Shown here: positions 1-7,230 of the stretch, one piece after another
Numbering within the stretch: position 1 is the first letter of the stretch
Layout of the letters: each line of letters starts with the position of its first letter
Assembly: GCA_902790635.1 (NCBI GenBank)
Contig: CADASN010000007.1
Span: 1-64,000 of the forward strand
Direction: 5' to 3'
DNA: 64,000 bases
Origin: an uncultured Bacteroidia bacterium
Lineage (GTDB): Bacteria > Bacteroidota > Bacteroidia > Bacteroidales > UBA932
Notes under the pieces: model-generated
What the model was told of the DNA's origin: nothing
What the model saw: only the letters and a program-made list of their open reading frames with translations
Databases searched by the model: none
Position numbers and translations under genes: made by a program

Positions 1-810
1 GTCAACACCGGCGACGTCTTCACGGCCGAAGGCACCGTGACGAAGTACAACACGACCGAGGAACTCAAGGTCTGGAAGGCCGCTGACCTGACCGTCACGG
101 CTGCTGCTCCGGTCCTTTCCGCCACGCCTGCCGCGACGACCGTCGCCGCCACGGCGACTTCCGTCACCTGGACCATCACCTCCAACACCGACTGGACGAT
201 CGCCACGGGTACGGGCGTCACCGCTTCCGCTACTTCCGGCAATGGCAACGCCGACGTCACCCTCTCCTTCGCCGCCAACACGGGCGAAACGGCCGCGACC
301 TACACGGCCACGGTCAGCGCCAAGGGCTGCGACGACGTGACCATCACCATCACGCAGAGCGCCGCGGGCAGCTCTTCGGACATCACCGATACGATCACGT
401 CCGCCCTGCTCACCGCTACGAGCACGACCTATACCGACTTCTCGAACGTCGCCGCGACGTCCAGCGCCCGGTATGCCGGCAATAGCGCGAAGAGCGAATC
501 CGGTGGCATCCAGATGCGTTCCAAGAACAGCAACTCCGGTATCGTGTCCACGGTCTCCGGCGGCCGGGTCAAGTCCGTGACGATCACGGTCGAGTCCGGC
601 TCGAACACCATCGACGTCTACGGCAGCAACACGGCCTACACCGGCGCCGCTGACCTCTACGCGACGGGCGATAATAGCAACCAGGGCACCAAGATCGGCT
701 CGCTGTCCGCGACCGGCACGATCACTTTCACGGATGATTATGCCTATGTCGGCATCCGTTCCAACAGCGGCGCCATCTACGTGACCTCAGTCGAAATAGT
801 CTGGGAATAA
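1..810 (+). CDS. BACON-domain surface protein, 5' end outside the window
   Basis: The frame is open from base 1 and ends at TAA 808-810, so only the C-terminal 269 residues are visible. Residues 1-28 look like the end of a DUF6359-type OB-fold domain (GDVFTAEGTVTKYN). Residues 36-122 resemble a BACON beta-sandwich, with the typical WTITSNTDWT turn and a terminal VTITQ strand. The remaining 145 residues form a Ser/Thr/Gly-rich beta domain ending in VTSVEIVWE, similar in style to the last domain of the DUF6562 protein at 9080. BACON domains usually act in carbohydrate or mucin binding in secreted Bacteroidetes proteins. No catalytic domain is visible, so the activity may lie in the missing N-terminus. 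Confidence 0.8.
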   Translation, partial: VNTGDVFTAEGTVTKYNTTEELKVWKAADLTVTAAAPVLSATPAATTVAATATSVTWTITSNTDWTIATGTGVTASATSGNGNADVTLSFAANTGETAATYTATVSAKGCDDVTITITQSAAGSSSDITDTITSALLTATSTTYTDFSNVAATSSARYAGNSAKSESGGIQMRSKNSNSGIVSTVSGGRVKSVTITVESGSNTIDVYGSNTAYTGAADLYATGDNSNQGTKIGSLSATGTITFTDDYAYVGIRSNSGAIYVTSVEIVWE

Positions 811-866
811 AATCCACCCACCCCACAGGCCACGGCTTATGTGACCACTGGGGACTGATAATCCGG

Positions 867-898
867 GTTCAGCAGGGTTCGCCCTGCTGAACTTTTTT
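867..898 (+). terminator. Rho-independent terminator of the BACON gene
   Basis: A perfect 11-bp stem (867-877 with 882-892) closes a TTCG tetraloop and is followed by six T. It lies 57 bases after the stop codon at 810. Confidence 0.9.
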
Positions 899-1140
899 CA
901 CGCCACTCCTTATTCCTCCGTAAGCATCTTACCAACCACGTGGTGACACCGTTATATGCAAGTAACGGCAACTTTCAGGAAGTGACCTGTCAGTTGCCGT
1001 TACGCGATTGTTATAACACATTACTTACTGTCAGTTGCATCGGGGGTCCTGTGGGCGGGCAGAAGATTCCGCCAATGGCCTTTAGAGAAGGGCGTAGAAA
1101 AAGAAAGGGTGGAAGCACATGGGCAGGGGAAGCCCGGGAT
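899..1140. other. Gene-free stretch between terminator and repeat islet
   Basis: No convincing gene. The segment AGTAACGGCAACT near 960 recurs inverted at about 990 (CAGTTGCCGTTAC), giving a loose inverted repeat of about 45 bases. Short open frames here have no domain features and run into the repeats. Confidence 0.4.
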
Positions 1141-1239
1141 GGGTGGACCTGGTCCGGTTAAAGCGGGTGGACTTGGTCCGCAGAGTGTGCGGCACAATAC
1201 CTTGGAAGGTCAGTGCCGCGGACCAGGTCCGGCACCGAA
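1141..1239. repeat. 99-bp palindrome-rich core repeat, copy A
   Basis: Nearly identical to 2813-2911 and 4158-4256. The unit carries three 11-bp GGACCNGGTCC-type palindromes (one imperfect, GGACTTGGTCC) and ends in GGCACCGAA. Copies B and C lie upstream of rpn-type genes; copy A has lost any such neighbour. Confidence 0.9.
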
Positions 1240-1240
1240 A

Positions 1241-1406
1241 TGGGGATGGACGCGACTGCCGCCAGGGGCAAAAGGGGGCTCTGGGGCCCCGGGCAGGCCG
1301 CAAAACAGCATTGCCAGGGGCAAATCAGCCCTCTACAGCCCTTGGCTGGAGGCTTACCAAAGAAGCCACACCCATCCAGGGCGTGGCTCCCGGGAGCCGC
1401 AGCTCC
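1241..1406. repeat. Second repeat module, copy A (GCCAGGGGCAAA family)
   Basis: Matches 2937-3104 over about 165 bases. It contains the 12-mer GCCAGGGGCAAA at 1261-1272 and 1313-1324 and ends in a GC-rich inverted repeat around GGCTCCCGGGAGCC. The same 12-mer recurs at 2959, 3010, 34610 and 34661. Confidence 0.85.
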
Positions 1407-1539
1407 AACAGGCGGACGAACGGATAGCACCAGTTCGATCGAACCGGACAAGCTCAGCTAACGCTTCACATAGCGCCAATGAGCTCTCACTTGTTCTGTA
1501 TTACCGTTGCGGACACGCCGATAAGCGTGGACACGAACG

Positions 1540-1850
1540 CGTCTGACACTTGTACCTTGTACAAATATGCCAACAAAGATCTTGCTTATTGGAATCATTA
1601 TAAAGGGAATTATCGTTGGAGATCTTGTGGGAAGAGTACATCGTCCGTCTATAAATGAAAGAGAACGCCACGCCTTCGCAGGAATGGCGTTCTCCATAGT
1701 TTGATCACAATAAGCAGCCAATGGTTGGCTTCAATAATTCCAAGGGCAAAGATAAAGAGTATTTCTAGAATTGCAAGAAAGGAACCCATGATAAGATGCC
1801 CTGTTTCGATTTTCCACGCAATTTAGTAACGGCGATTATTCCTTGCCTTC
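1540..1850. other. AT-rich stretch with two overlapping hydrophobic mini-frames
   Basis: Composition is clearly more AT-rich than the surroundings. The minus strand 1789-1649 encodes 46 aa with a hydrophobic stretch at residues 4-29 and a basic tail (RTPFLRRR). The plus strand 1567-1704 encodes 45 aa starting MPTKILLIGIIIKG. They overlap, so at most one is real, and either could be a relic of a larger membrane protein. I do not recognise a family. A hairpin with GAGAACGCCA arms lies at about 1661-1694. Confidence 0.25.
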
Positions 1851-1891
1851 CTCCGTGCCGCCGCGCCGGGACGCCTGCGTATTTATAATAA

Positions 1892-2290
1892 TCACAGATT
1901 GACCGACAAAAGCTCGTTACCAATCTGATGCAGGCCTTTTTCTATCTTCTTGGCTTGTGCTGGAGAGATATAGGTATTCCCGCCCTTATAATGCCGCATC
2001 AGACTAGGCGAGATTCCGATGCGCTTCGCGAATTTGGAAGCGTTCAGAAAATCAAAAGCATTGAAAAAAGCAGATATGTCGTACTTGTATTCGAGTTCGA
2101 GGTGATCCAGATTGTCAGGAGACTTCCGGCCAGACTCCGCGTAATAATGGCGCACTTCATCCAAAGAATTCAGCAGATCCTTCTTCGCCTCCTCGACAGT
2201 TTTGCCTTCCCCGATGATCGTGGACTTGAGATTCTCTATAAATGCACCATATCCGTGTTCGTTCTTTTCGATAATGACTCTCGCTTTCAT
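1892..2290 (-). CDS. hicB: HicB-family antitoxin, partner toxin broken
   Basis: 132 aa. Residues 1-70 have the degenerate RNase H-like HicB fold (MKARVIIEKNEHGYGAFIEN, then TVEEAKKDLLNSLDEV). The C-terminus has an XRE-type helix-turn-helix (FAKRIGISPSLMRHYKGG, then ISPAQAKKIEKGLHQIG) typical of DNA-binding HicB antitoxins. Such proteins neutralise the HicA mRNA interferase and repress their own operon. The cognate hicA lies directly upstream on the same strand (2499-2314) but carries an early stop, so this antitoxin is probably an orphan whose remaining role would be regulatory. The C-terminus resembles that of the other HicB at 30999 (both end in HQxGxEL plus hydrophobic residues), so cross-regulation is possible. 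Confidence 0.85.
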   Translation of the reverse strand: MKARVIIEKNEHGYGAFIENLKSTIIGEGKTVEEAKKDLLNSLDEVRHYYAESGRKSPDNLDHLELEYKYDISAFFNAFDFLNASKFAKRIGISPSLMRHYKGGNTYISPAQAKKIEKGLHQIGNELLSVNL

Positions 2291-2313
2291 CGTCGTTTTT
2301 ATTTGATATCGGG

Positions 2314-2499
2314 CTATTTGCCCTCGATTTGTTTGATCAGCTTATTAAGCAGTCCAGGTCGGACTTCCTGGGAGCCGTGTCGTTCCAACTGCATTTCGTC
2401 GTCCCGACCATCGTGCCCATAGATGTCGTGCTTGTGGCCGTGCCGGACAAGGTATCAACCGTTTTTGCGGGCCAGCTTCAGTAATTCATTCCAGGTCAT
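2314..2499 (-). pseudogene. hicA: hicA toxin with in-frame TGA at codon 15
   Basis: The minus strand from ATG at 2499 to TAG at 2314 reads as a complete 61-codon HicA: MTWNELLKLARKNG, stop, YLVRHGHKHDIYGH, then LERHGSQEVRPGLLNKL. The family has an aromatic or Trp residue after NG, so TGG (Trp) to TGA at 2457-2455 is the likely change. The dsRBD-like fold and the catalytic His region (KHDIY) are otherwise intact, which suggests recent inactivation. It sits upstream of hicB in the usual toxin-antitoxin order. A sequencing error cannot be excluded from the sequence alone. Confidence 0.75.
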
Positions 2500-2517
2500 A
2501 ATGTGGCCCTGACGCTA

Positions 2518-2525
2518 CAAATATA
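2518..2525 (-). promoter_or_regulatory. -7 box of the hicAB relic operon
   Basis: TATATTTG on the minus strand fits the Bacteroidetes TAnnTTTG box and lies 19 bases upstream of the hicA ATG. Just upstream (2527-2538) is the imperfect palindrome CACATATTTGTG, which could be a HicB operator; this is inference. Confidence 0.5.
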
Positions 2526-2579
2526 GCACATATTTGTGATATATCCTATGTTGGATAAGACTCGTTCAGCAAAACTGGA

Positions 2580-2642
2580 AGATTGTGCGAAGTCCACCAC
2601 CTGGGTGATGCCCTTGAGAATTCTTAGTAAGTTTTTCATAAT
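2580..2642 (-). pseudogene. 5' relic of an rpn-type PD-(D/E)XK nuclease gene
   Basis: The minus strand starts MKNLLRILKGITQVVDFA, matching the start of the intact gene at 3984 (MKNLPKVLKYIDPMVDFG). After about 18 residues homology is lost and the frame runs into the hicA promoter. The 5' flank (2643-2812) matches the flank of the intact gene (3985-4157). This is therefore the promoter and start of a second rpn copy whose body has been replaced. Confidence 0.7.
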
Positions 2643-2812
2643 CATTATGCGTTTAAACAACGCCGCAAACATAGCAAAACATCGCAAGCGAAAAACCACC
2701 CGTCATCCATTCCGGACGATTGTCCACAAAATAGCCAAGAATCTTTGCGTTTTCGTTTTGTCTTATCGGCGGTTGATCCGAGAGGATGGAGATCACGGGT
2801 CAAGCCTCGGAG

Positions 2813-2911
2813 GGGTGGACCTGGTCCGGTTAAAGCGGGTGGACTTGGTCCGCAGAGTGTGCGGCACAATACCTTGGAAGGTCAGTGCCGCGGACCAGGT
2901 CCGGCACCGAA
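2813..2911. repeat. 99-bp palindrome-rich core repeat, copy B
   Basis: Nearly identical to copy A. Together with 2634-2812 it forms a direct repeat of about 280 bases with 3980-4256, so the duplicated unit includes the rpn promoter region and the core. Confidence 0.9.
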
Positions 2912-2936
2912 GGGGAAAGGAGAAGCTGGAGGAGAA

Positions 2937-3104
2937 GATGGGGATGGACGCGACTGCTGCCAGGGGCAAAGGAGTGCTCTGGTGCCCCGGGGAGGCCCCA
3001 AAATGCATTGCCAGGGGCAAATCAGCCCACAATAGCCCTTGGCGGGAATCTTACCAAAGAAGCCACACCCATCCAGGGCGTGGCTCCCGGGAGTCGTAGC
3101 TCCG
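2937..3104. repeat. Second repeat module, copy B
   Basis: Matches 1241-1406, with GCCAGGGGCAAA at 2959-2970 and 3010-3021 and a terminal CCCGGGAG inverted repeat. It lies 28 bases from the 3' end of the intact rpn gene, so it may also act as that gene's downstream boundary. Confidence 0.85.
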
Positions 3105-3132
3105 CATTTTTCTTCTGATAAAGGCCTGTCTT

Positions 3133-3984
3133 CTACAGCGCCCGGACCTGTTCTTCGGTGAGACCGGTATACTTTATAATGGTCTCAACAGGGACTTTGT
3201 CCGCCAGCATCTCCTTGGCGACATCGATCTTTCCTTCTTCTCTGCCTTCCTCCCGAGCAAAGTCGATGGTATTCTGATAGTCCCACTTATGCTTCATTGC
3301 AAGGGCATACTCCCAGCGCTCCTGCTCGGTCATATTGGCGTATTCGGCTTCTTGCATCATCTCATGGAAATAATCGTCATCCCACAACTCGGGGGTCTCA
3401 ACAAAAGTAGGTAAATTCTTCATCATATACAAGAATTTGTCCTCGAAGCTGTTGCATTCCTCTTGGGTCTTGTTGAAGCGGGCGATTTCCAGAAAGGCGA
3501 AACGCAGCGCCCGGCTCATATGCTCGTGGGTAGAGTCTTCACGGAGCGAAAACTTGTGGATGAACTGGTCGGGATTGGCTTTTTCCGGTTCGAGGTGGCG
3601 AAGGTCGAAATTGAGTAGCCCGAGAAAGAAAACCGGCTGGACGTGGAAATCCCAAGGACCCCGCTTTGCATTGTGGGCAATGGTCAGTGAAGAGTAGAAG
3701 ATGGCCCGCTCCATAAAGAATTCTTGTTGGGCGAGCTGCACCTCGATAATGAATGATTGATTGTCCTGCGTCGTGCAGTACATATCAAAAGACGCCTTGC
3801 GCTCTTCATCCGTGAGCCCGAGCAATTCGCTTTCGCGAATCTCGATATCGACGATGTTGAGATCGAAAAAAGCGTTGAGGGGTCGGATGATGAGATTCTT
3901 GTTGCCGGATTCCTTGAAGATCTTCTTGAATCCGAAATCGACCATCGGGTCGATGTACTTGAGAACTTTGGGTAAGTTTTTCAT
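3133..3984 (-). CDS. Rpn family PD-(D/E)XK nuclease/putative transposase
   Basis: 283 aa from ATG 3984, chosen because the family begins with a KYIDPMVDFGFKKIF-type motif. The N-terminal half is the PD-(D/E)XK core: ASFDMYCTTQDNQSFIIEVQ supplies the Asp and the E-x-Q motif, followed by ERAIFYSS. The C-terminus is charged and helical (FAREEGREEGKIDVAKEMLA) and ends in TGLTEEQVRAL, as in many Rpn/YhgA-like proteins. Members were named recombination-promoting nucleases; some are toxic nucleases linked to phage defence and regulated by a short C-terminal product. A -7 box (TATGTTTG, minus strand 4018-4011) lies upstream. Repeats flank the gene and a truncated copy exists at 2580-2642. Family assignment is firm; activity is inferred. 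Confidence 0.85.
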   Translation of the reverse strand: MKNLPKVLKYIDPMVDFGFKKIFKESGNKNLIIRPLNAFFDLNIVDIEIRESELLGLTDEERKASFDMYCTTQDNQSFIIEVQLAQQEFFMERAIFYSSLTIAHNAKRGPWDFHVQPVFFLGLLNFDLRHLEPEKANPDQFIHKFSLREDSTHEHMSRALRFAFLEIARFNKTQEECNSFEDKFLYMMKNLPTFVETPELWDDDYFHEMMQEAEYANMTEQERWEYALAMKHKWDYQNTIDFAREEGREEGKIDVAKEMLADKVPVETIIKYTGLTEEQVRAL

Positions 3985-4157
3985 AATTTGTTTGCGTTTG
4001 ATCATTGCCGCAAACATAGCAAAACATTGCAAGCGAAAACCGCCCCTTCATCCATTCCGGACGATTGTCTACAAAATAGCCAAGAATCTTTGCGTTTTCG
4101 TTTTGTCTTATCGGCGGTTGATCCGAGAGGATGGAGATCACGGGTCAAGCCTCGGAG

Positions 4158-4271
4158 GGGTGGACCAGGTCCGGTTAAAGCAGGTGGACCCGGTCCACCG
4201 AATGTGCGGCGCAATACCTTGGAAGGTCAGTGCCGCGGACCAGGTCCGGCACCGAAAAGTGGACCTGGTCC
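4158..4271. repeat. Core repeat, copy C, extended by a fourth palindrome
   Basis: Copy C of the 99-bp core (4158-4256) followed by another GGACCTGGTCC at 4261-4271. Here all four 11-bp palindromes are perfect GGACCNGGTCC, unlike copies A and B. Confidence 0.85.
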
Positions 4272-4437
4272 GCACGGGTAGGGGGCGGGGCCCGTTGGAT
4301 ACAAGTTCTCGCGCAGCGAGGACGTAGGAGACAATGGGAGGGGCCGGAGTGCAGGACGCCGAAGGCGGCCGAACGAAGTTCCGCCAGGAGCTGGCTGCCT
4401 GACGGGCCTCTCCGCGGCGGGGGAGGAGGGCGCAAAA
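4272..4437. other. GC-rich gene-free spacer
   Basis: No gene supported. The stretch is G-rich on the plus strand and ends in GCGGCGGGGGAGGAGGG. It separates the repeat islet from the secreted-protein operon. Confidence 0.4.
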
Positions 4438-4468
4438 AATGATGAAAAAACGTAGTTTTTTCATCATT
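4438..4468. terminator. Perfect 14-bp palindrome upstream of the lipoprotein operon
   Basis: Arms 4438-4451 and 4455-4468 are perfect complements (AATGATGAAAAAAC) around a 3-base loop. The A-run and T-run in the stem allow termination in either direction. It insulates the operon starting at 4502 from the repeat islet. Confidence 0.6.
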
Positions 4469-4501
4469 TGTTTTGTATCTTTAAAGTTCCAAGTATACCA
4501 T

Positions 4502-5185
4502 ATGAAAAAGAGTTTATCCGCCATATTAGCGCTAGCGGCAGCAGTGGCCGTTATGTCCTGCGAAAAGGACGTCACGGGCACGGGTGGTCACAACAAGCTC
4601 GGTGCAGTCCGAAATGATAACGGTCAGGTCGAGACGCCGATTTTTGATGCGAATGACGTCGGCTGCTCCGGTGACCAGGTGTTCGTGGGCGCGAATATCG
4701 GCATACGTACTTATCCGGAAGATTCCGAGATTTACTTCACCGACGACGGATCCACCCCGTCCAAGACCAACGGCAAGAAATACACGGACTCCATGTACCA
4801 GATGCCGGCCAAAGCATCGGTCACCCTCAAGGCCATCGCCTATCACGATGGCTGGACCACCAGCGAGGTGGCGAGCCGGACATTCAACATCCCGAAATGC
4901 CCGACACCGGACCTGATCGTATATAGCTGGTGGAACAATCGGATCCTTCTGAACTGGCACGAATCCGAAAATGCCTCCGAATACATCATCACCTACGTCA
5001 AGAAAGATTCCGGAGAGACTCCGGCCACCAAAAGAGTAGGCCGGCTCATTGGTTACACATACATTGACGACGAGGATGGCAACCTGCCGAAAGGCACGAT
5101 GTATGACATCTCCATCCAGGCTGATTCCGACTACTGGCTGCCTTCGGACGTCCATACGACAATCGGCTACACGACCAAATACTGA
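4502..5185 (+). CDS. Lipoprotein with chitobiase-like C-terminal (CHB_HEX_C) domain
   Basis: 227 aa from ATG 4502, which opens a lipoprotein signal peptide ending ...AVAVMSC with Cys20. Residues 75-130 contain IYFTDDGSTPSKTNGKKYT and a later VTLKAIAYHDGW, the pattern of the beta-sandwich found at the C-terminus of chitobiases and in many Bacteroidetes surface proteins. The rest (NRILLNWHESENASEYIITY) resembles a fibronectin type III domain. No catalytic motif is visible, so it is probably a binding or adaptor lipoprotein. It leads a co-directional cluster with the DUF6562 proteins; the next start is 18 bases downstream. Confidence 0.75.
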   Translation: MKKSLSAILALAAAVAVMSCEKDVTGTGGHNKLGAVRNDNGQVETPIFDANDVGCSGDQVFVGANIGIRTYPEDSEIYFTDDGSTPSKTNGKKYTDSMYQMPAKASVTLKAIAYHDGWTTSEVASRTFNIPKCPTPDLIVYSWWNNRILLNWHESENASEYIITYVKKDSGETPATKRVGRLIGYTYIDDEDGNLPKGTMYDISIQADSDYWLPSDVHTTIGYTTKY

Positions 5186-5202
5186 TAACACACAAGGGTC
5201 CC

Positions 5203-7224
5203 ATGAAAAGAATAATCCTGCTTCTCCTATACTTCGTCTCCGTCTTGTCGGCGGTCTCCTGCATCCGTGAGCTGGATGATCCCGCCGCGGGCGGCAAGCC
5301 GGTCGAGGTGACATTCGACATTTCCCTGGGCAGCGACCTGACCAAGGCGGACAACACCGGGCTGGACAACGCCTCCGGCGCCTTCCAGCTCTATGTGGCC
5401 GCCTACAACATGGCCGACGGCACCCTGATGCCTGCCTCCAGGATTGGCGGGAACTACGACCCGACGGCCACCATCAGCGGCAGCGGGGCGCAGAATATCT
5501 CCATGACCCTCTCGAAGGGCACCTCCTACAAGGTCATCTTCTTCGCACAGCGGACGGGCGCCTACGATGTCAGCTTTGCAGACGGCGGCGCTGCCAGCTT
5601 CAGCTACAAGAGCGGCTTGAATGCCAATGACGGTGATCTGGACGCCTTTTACGATGTGGTAAATGTATCCGGGACGAAGACCAGCTACGAAGTGACCCTG
5701 AAGCGTCCCTTCGCCCAGCTGAACGTGCTGGTCAAGAACGAAGACGTCCCCACGGGGCTGACTTCCTTCAGCTCCACGATGACGGTCAAGGCCCCGACGA
5801 CCTTCGACCTGTACGCCGGAGCGGCGACGGGCGATCTGGCCACCATCACCTTTGCGGACCACGCCATCGCCGAGACCCCCTTCGGGCAGTATGTCACGAC
5901 GCACAAATGGATCGGCATGAACTACGTGCTCGTGCCCGCCGACGGCCTGGTGGATGTGACTTCCTTCAAGGAGGCCGGGATGTCGGCGCCGATCGCCCCC
6001 GGCAAGGTCCCCGTCAAGAAGAACGGCCGGACCAACTTGGTGGGCAGCCTGTACACGACGGGCTTCAACGCCACCTTCACGGTCCAGGTCGGCCCGGGCT
6101 TCGACTCCCAGAGCGAAGAGCAGGTCGGAGGCCAGGAGGTGGAGATCACCGTGGCTGACAACTCTACCTATACCCCGCAGAACCCGCTGGTCATCAACGC
6201 CGGTTCCTCACCCACGCCCGCCCCGCAGAACGTGACCCTCAAGGTCGCCGGTTTCAGCCTGTCGGAAGTGGCCGAAGCGGCTGCCGGCAACGGCACGATC
6301 GAGGCCAGCTCGTCCGACGAGGCGGTGGCGACAGCCGCGGTGAGCGGCGACGACGTGGTGATCACCCCGCAGGGGAACGGAGACGCGACGATCACGGTCA
6401 CGACCCCGGCCTTCACGAAGACGGACTATCGCGCCTCCTCCTTCACGATCCCCGTCAAGGTCGAGGGGATGGACAGCGGCTCCGGCGACACCATCGCGGA
6501 GACTGCGACCATCATCTTCAAGGACCTCAAGCTCACCAACGGCCAGCAGTACACAGAACCATTCGTCAAGGATGACGTCTCCGTGACCTTCACGGGCGGG
6601 GGCAACGATGGCAAATACTACGACACGGGTGAAGGCATCCGCACGTACGGGGGCGGCTCCATCGTCGTCAGTTCCGCCTATGAGATCACCAAGGTCGAAT
6701 ACGCTTTCGCTTCCGGAAGCGATTACGCTCCATCCAGCAATACTTTGGACACCATAGCGACCGGAGCCTATGACCTTGCCACCCAGACCTGGACCGGCAC
6801 GGCCAAGGAGGTCACGCTGACCCGCAAGAGCGGCAACGGCCACTGGCGCCTGCAGCGCGTCACCATCCACTACAATGCGAAGGACGAATCCGACAAGATC
6901 CTGACCCACGAGAAGTTCGGCTGCTACCTGCCCGACCACGAGCGGACCTACGTCGCCGGCGTCGACCAGTACGTGCGCGAGTACAAGGGGACTCCCTCTA
7001 CCCTCGATTTCGTCCTGCTGAATGCCGGCGAGAACGAGCAGGTCATCATCCGCGGCTATCAGGACTCGATGGGCGCGGGCGATCCCGTCACTGTCTCGGT
7101 TGACTGGAAGAAAGGCACGACCTGGGTCCTCCTCCAGGATTACGAGATGACCGTGGTCAAGGTGGAGAACCGCAAGGTCTGGATTGCCAACCGGCAGGGC
7201 AATGGTTTCGTTATCAAAAAGTAA
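5203..7224 (+). CDS. DUF6562-type surface lipoprotein
   Basis: 673 aa. Residues 1-20 are a lipoprotein signal with Cys20 (LSAVSCIRELDD). Residues about 25-300 form a DUF6562/fimbrillin-like domain, marked by LTKADNTGLDNASG, VTLKRPFAQLNVLV and THKWIGMNYVLV, all shared with the protein at 9080. An Ig-like segment follows (about 330-420, YTPQNPLVINAGSS then VITPQGNGDATITV), then a beta domain (about 430-560, GNDGKYYDTGEGIRTYGGGS and GHWRLQRVTIHY) also shared with 9080. The last 110 residues are unique, with no recognisable catalytic residues. DUF6562 proteins resemble Mfa/FimA fimbrillins, so an adhesive or scaffolding role is possible; this is inference. Confidence 0.75.
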   Translation: MKRIILLLLYFVSVLSAVSCIRELDDPAAGGKPVEVTFDISLGSDLTKADNTGLDNASGAFQLYVAAYNMADGTLMPASRIGGNYDPTATISGSGAQNISMTLSKGTSYKVIFFAQRTGAYDVSFADGGAASFSYKSGLNANDGDLDAFYDVVNVSGTKTSYEVTLKRPFAQLNVLVKNEDVPTGLTSFSSTMTVKAPTTFDLYAGAATGDLATITFADHAIAETPFGQYVTTHKWIGMNYVLVPADGLVDVTSFKEAGMSAPIAPGKVPVKKNGRTNLVGSLYTTGFNATFTVQVGPGFDSQSEEQVGGQEVEITVADNSTYTPQNPLVINAGSSPTPAPQNVTLKVAGFSLSEVAEAAAGNGTIEASSSDEAVATAAVSGDDVVITPQGNGDATITVTTPAFTKTDYRASSFTIPVKVEGMDSGSGDTIAETATIIFKDLKLTNGQQYTEPFVKDDVSVTFTGGGNDGKYYDTGEGIRTYGGGSIVVSSAYEITKVEYAFASGSDYAPSSNTLDTIATGAYDLATQTWTGTAKEVTLTRKSGNGHWRLQRVTIHYNAKDESDKILTHEKFGCYLPDHERTYVAGVDQYVREYKGTPSTLDFVLLNAGENEQVIIRGYQDSMGAGDPVTVSVDWKKGTTWVLLQDYEMTVVKVENRKVWIANRQGNGFVIKK

Positions 7225-7230
7225 GGAGTC

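Noticed and set aside
1109-1546. Open frames through the repeat islet (also 2536-3099 and 3761-4327)
   Set aside because: They read through palindromic repeats in different frames in each copy, with no conserved protein between copies A, B and C.
2455-2457. Selenocysteine or stop readthrough in hicA
   Set aside because: Nothing resembling a SECIS hairpin was seen after the TGA, and HicA toxins do not use selenocysteine; a Trp codon change is simpler.
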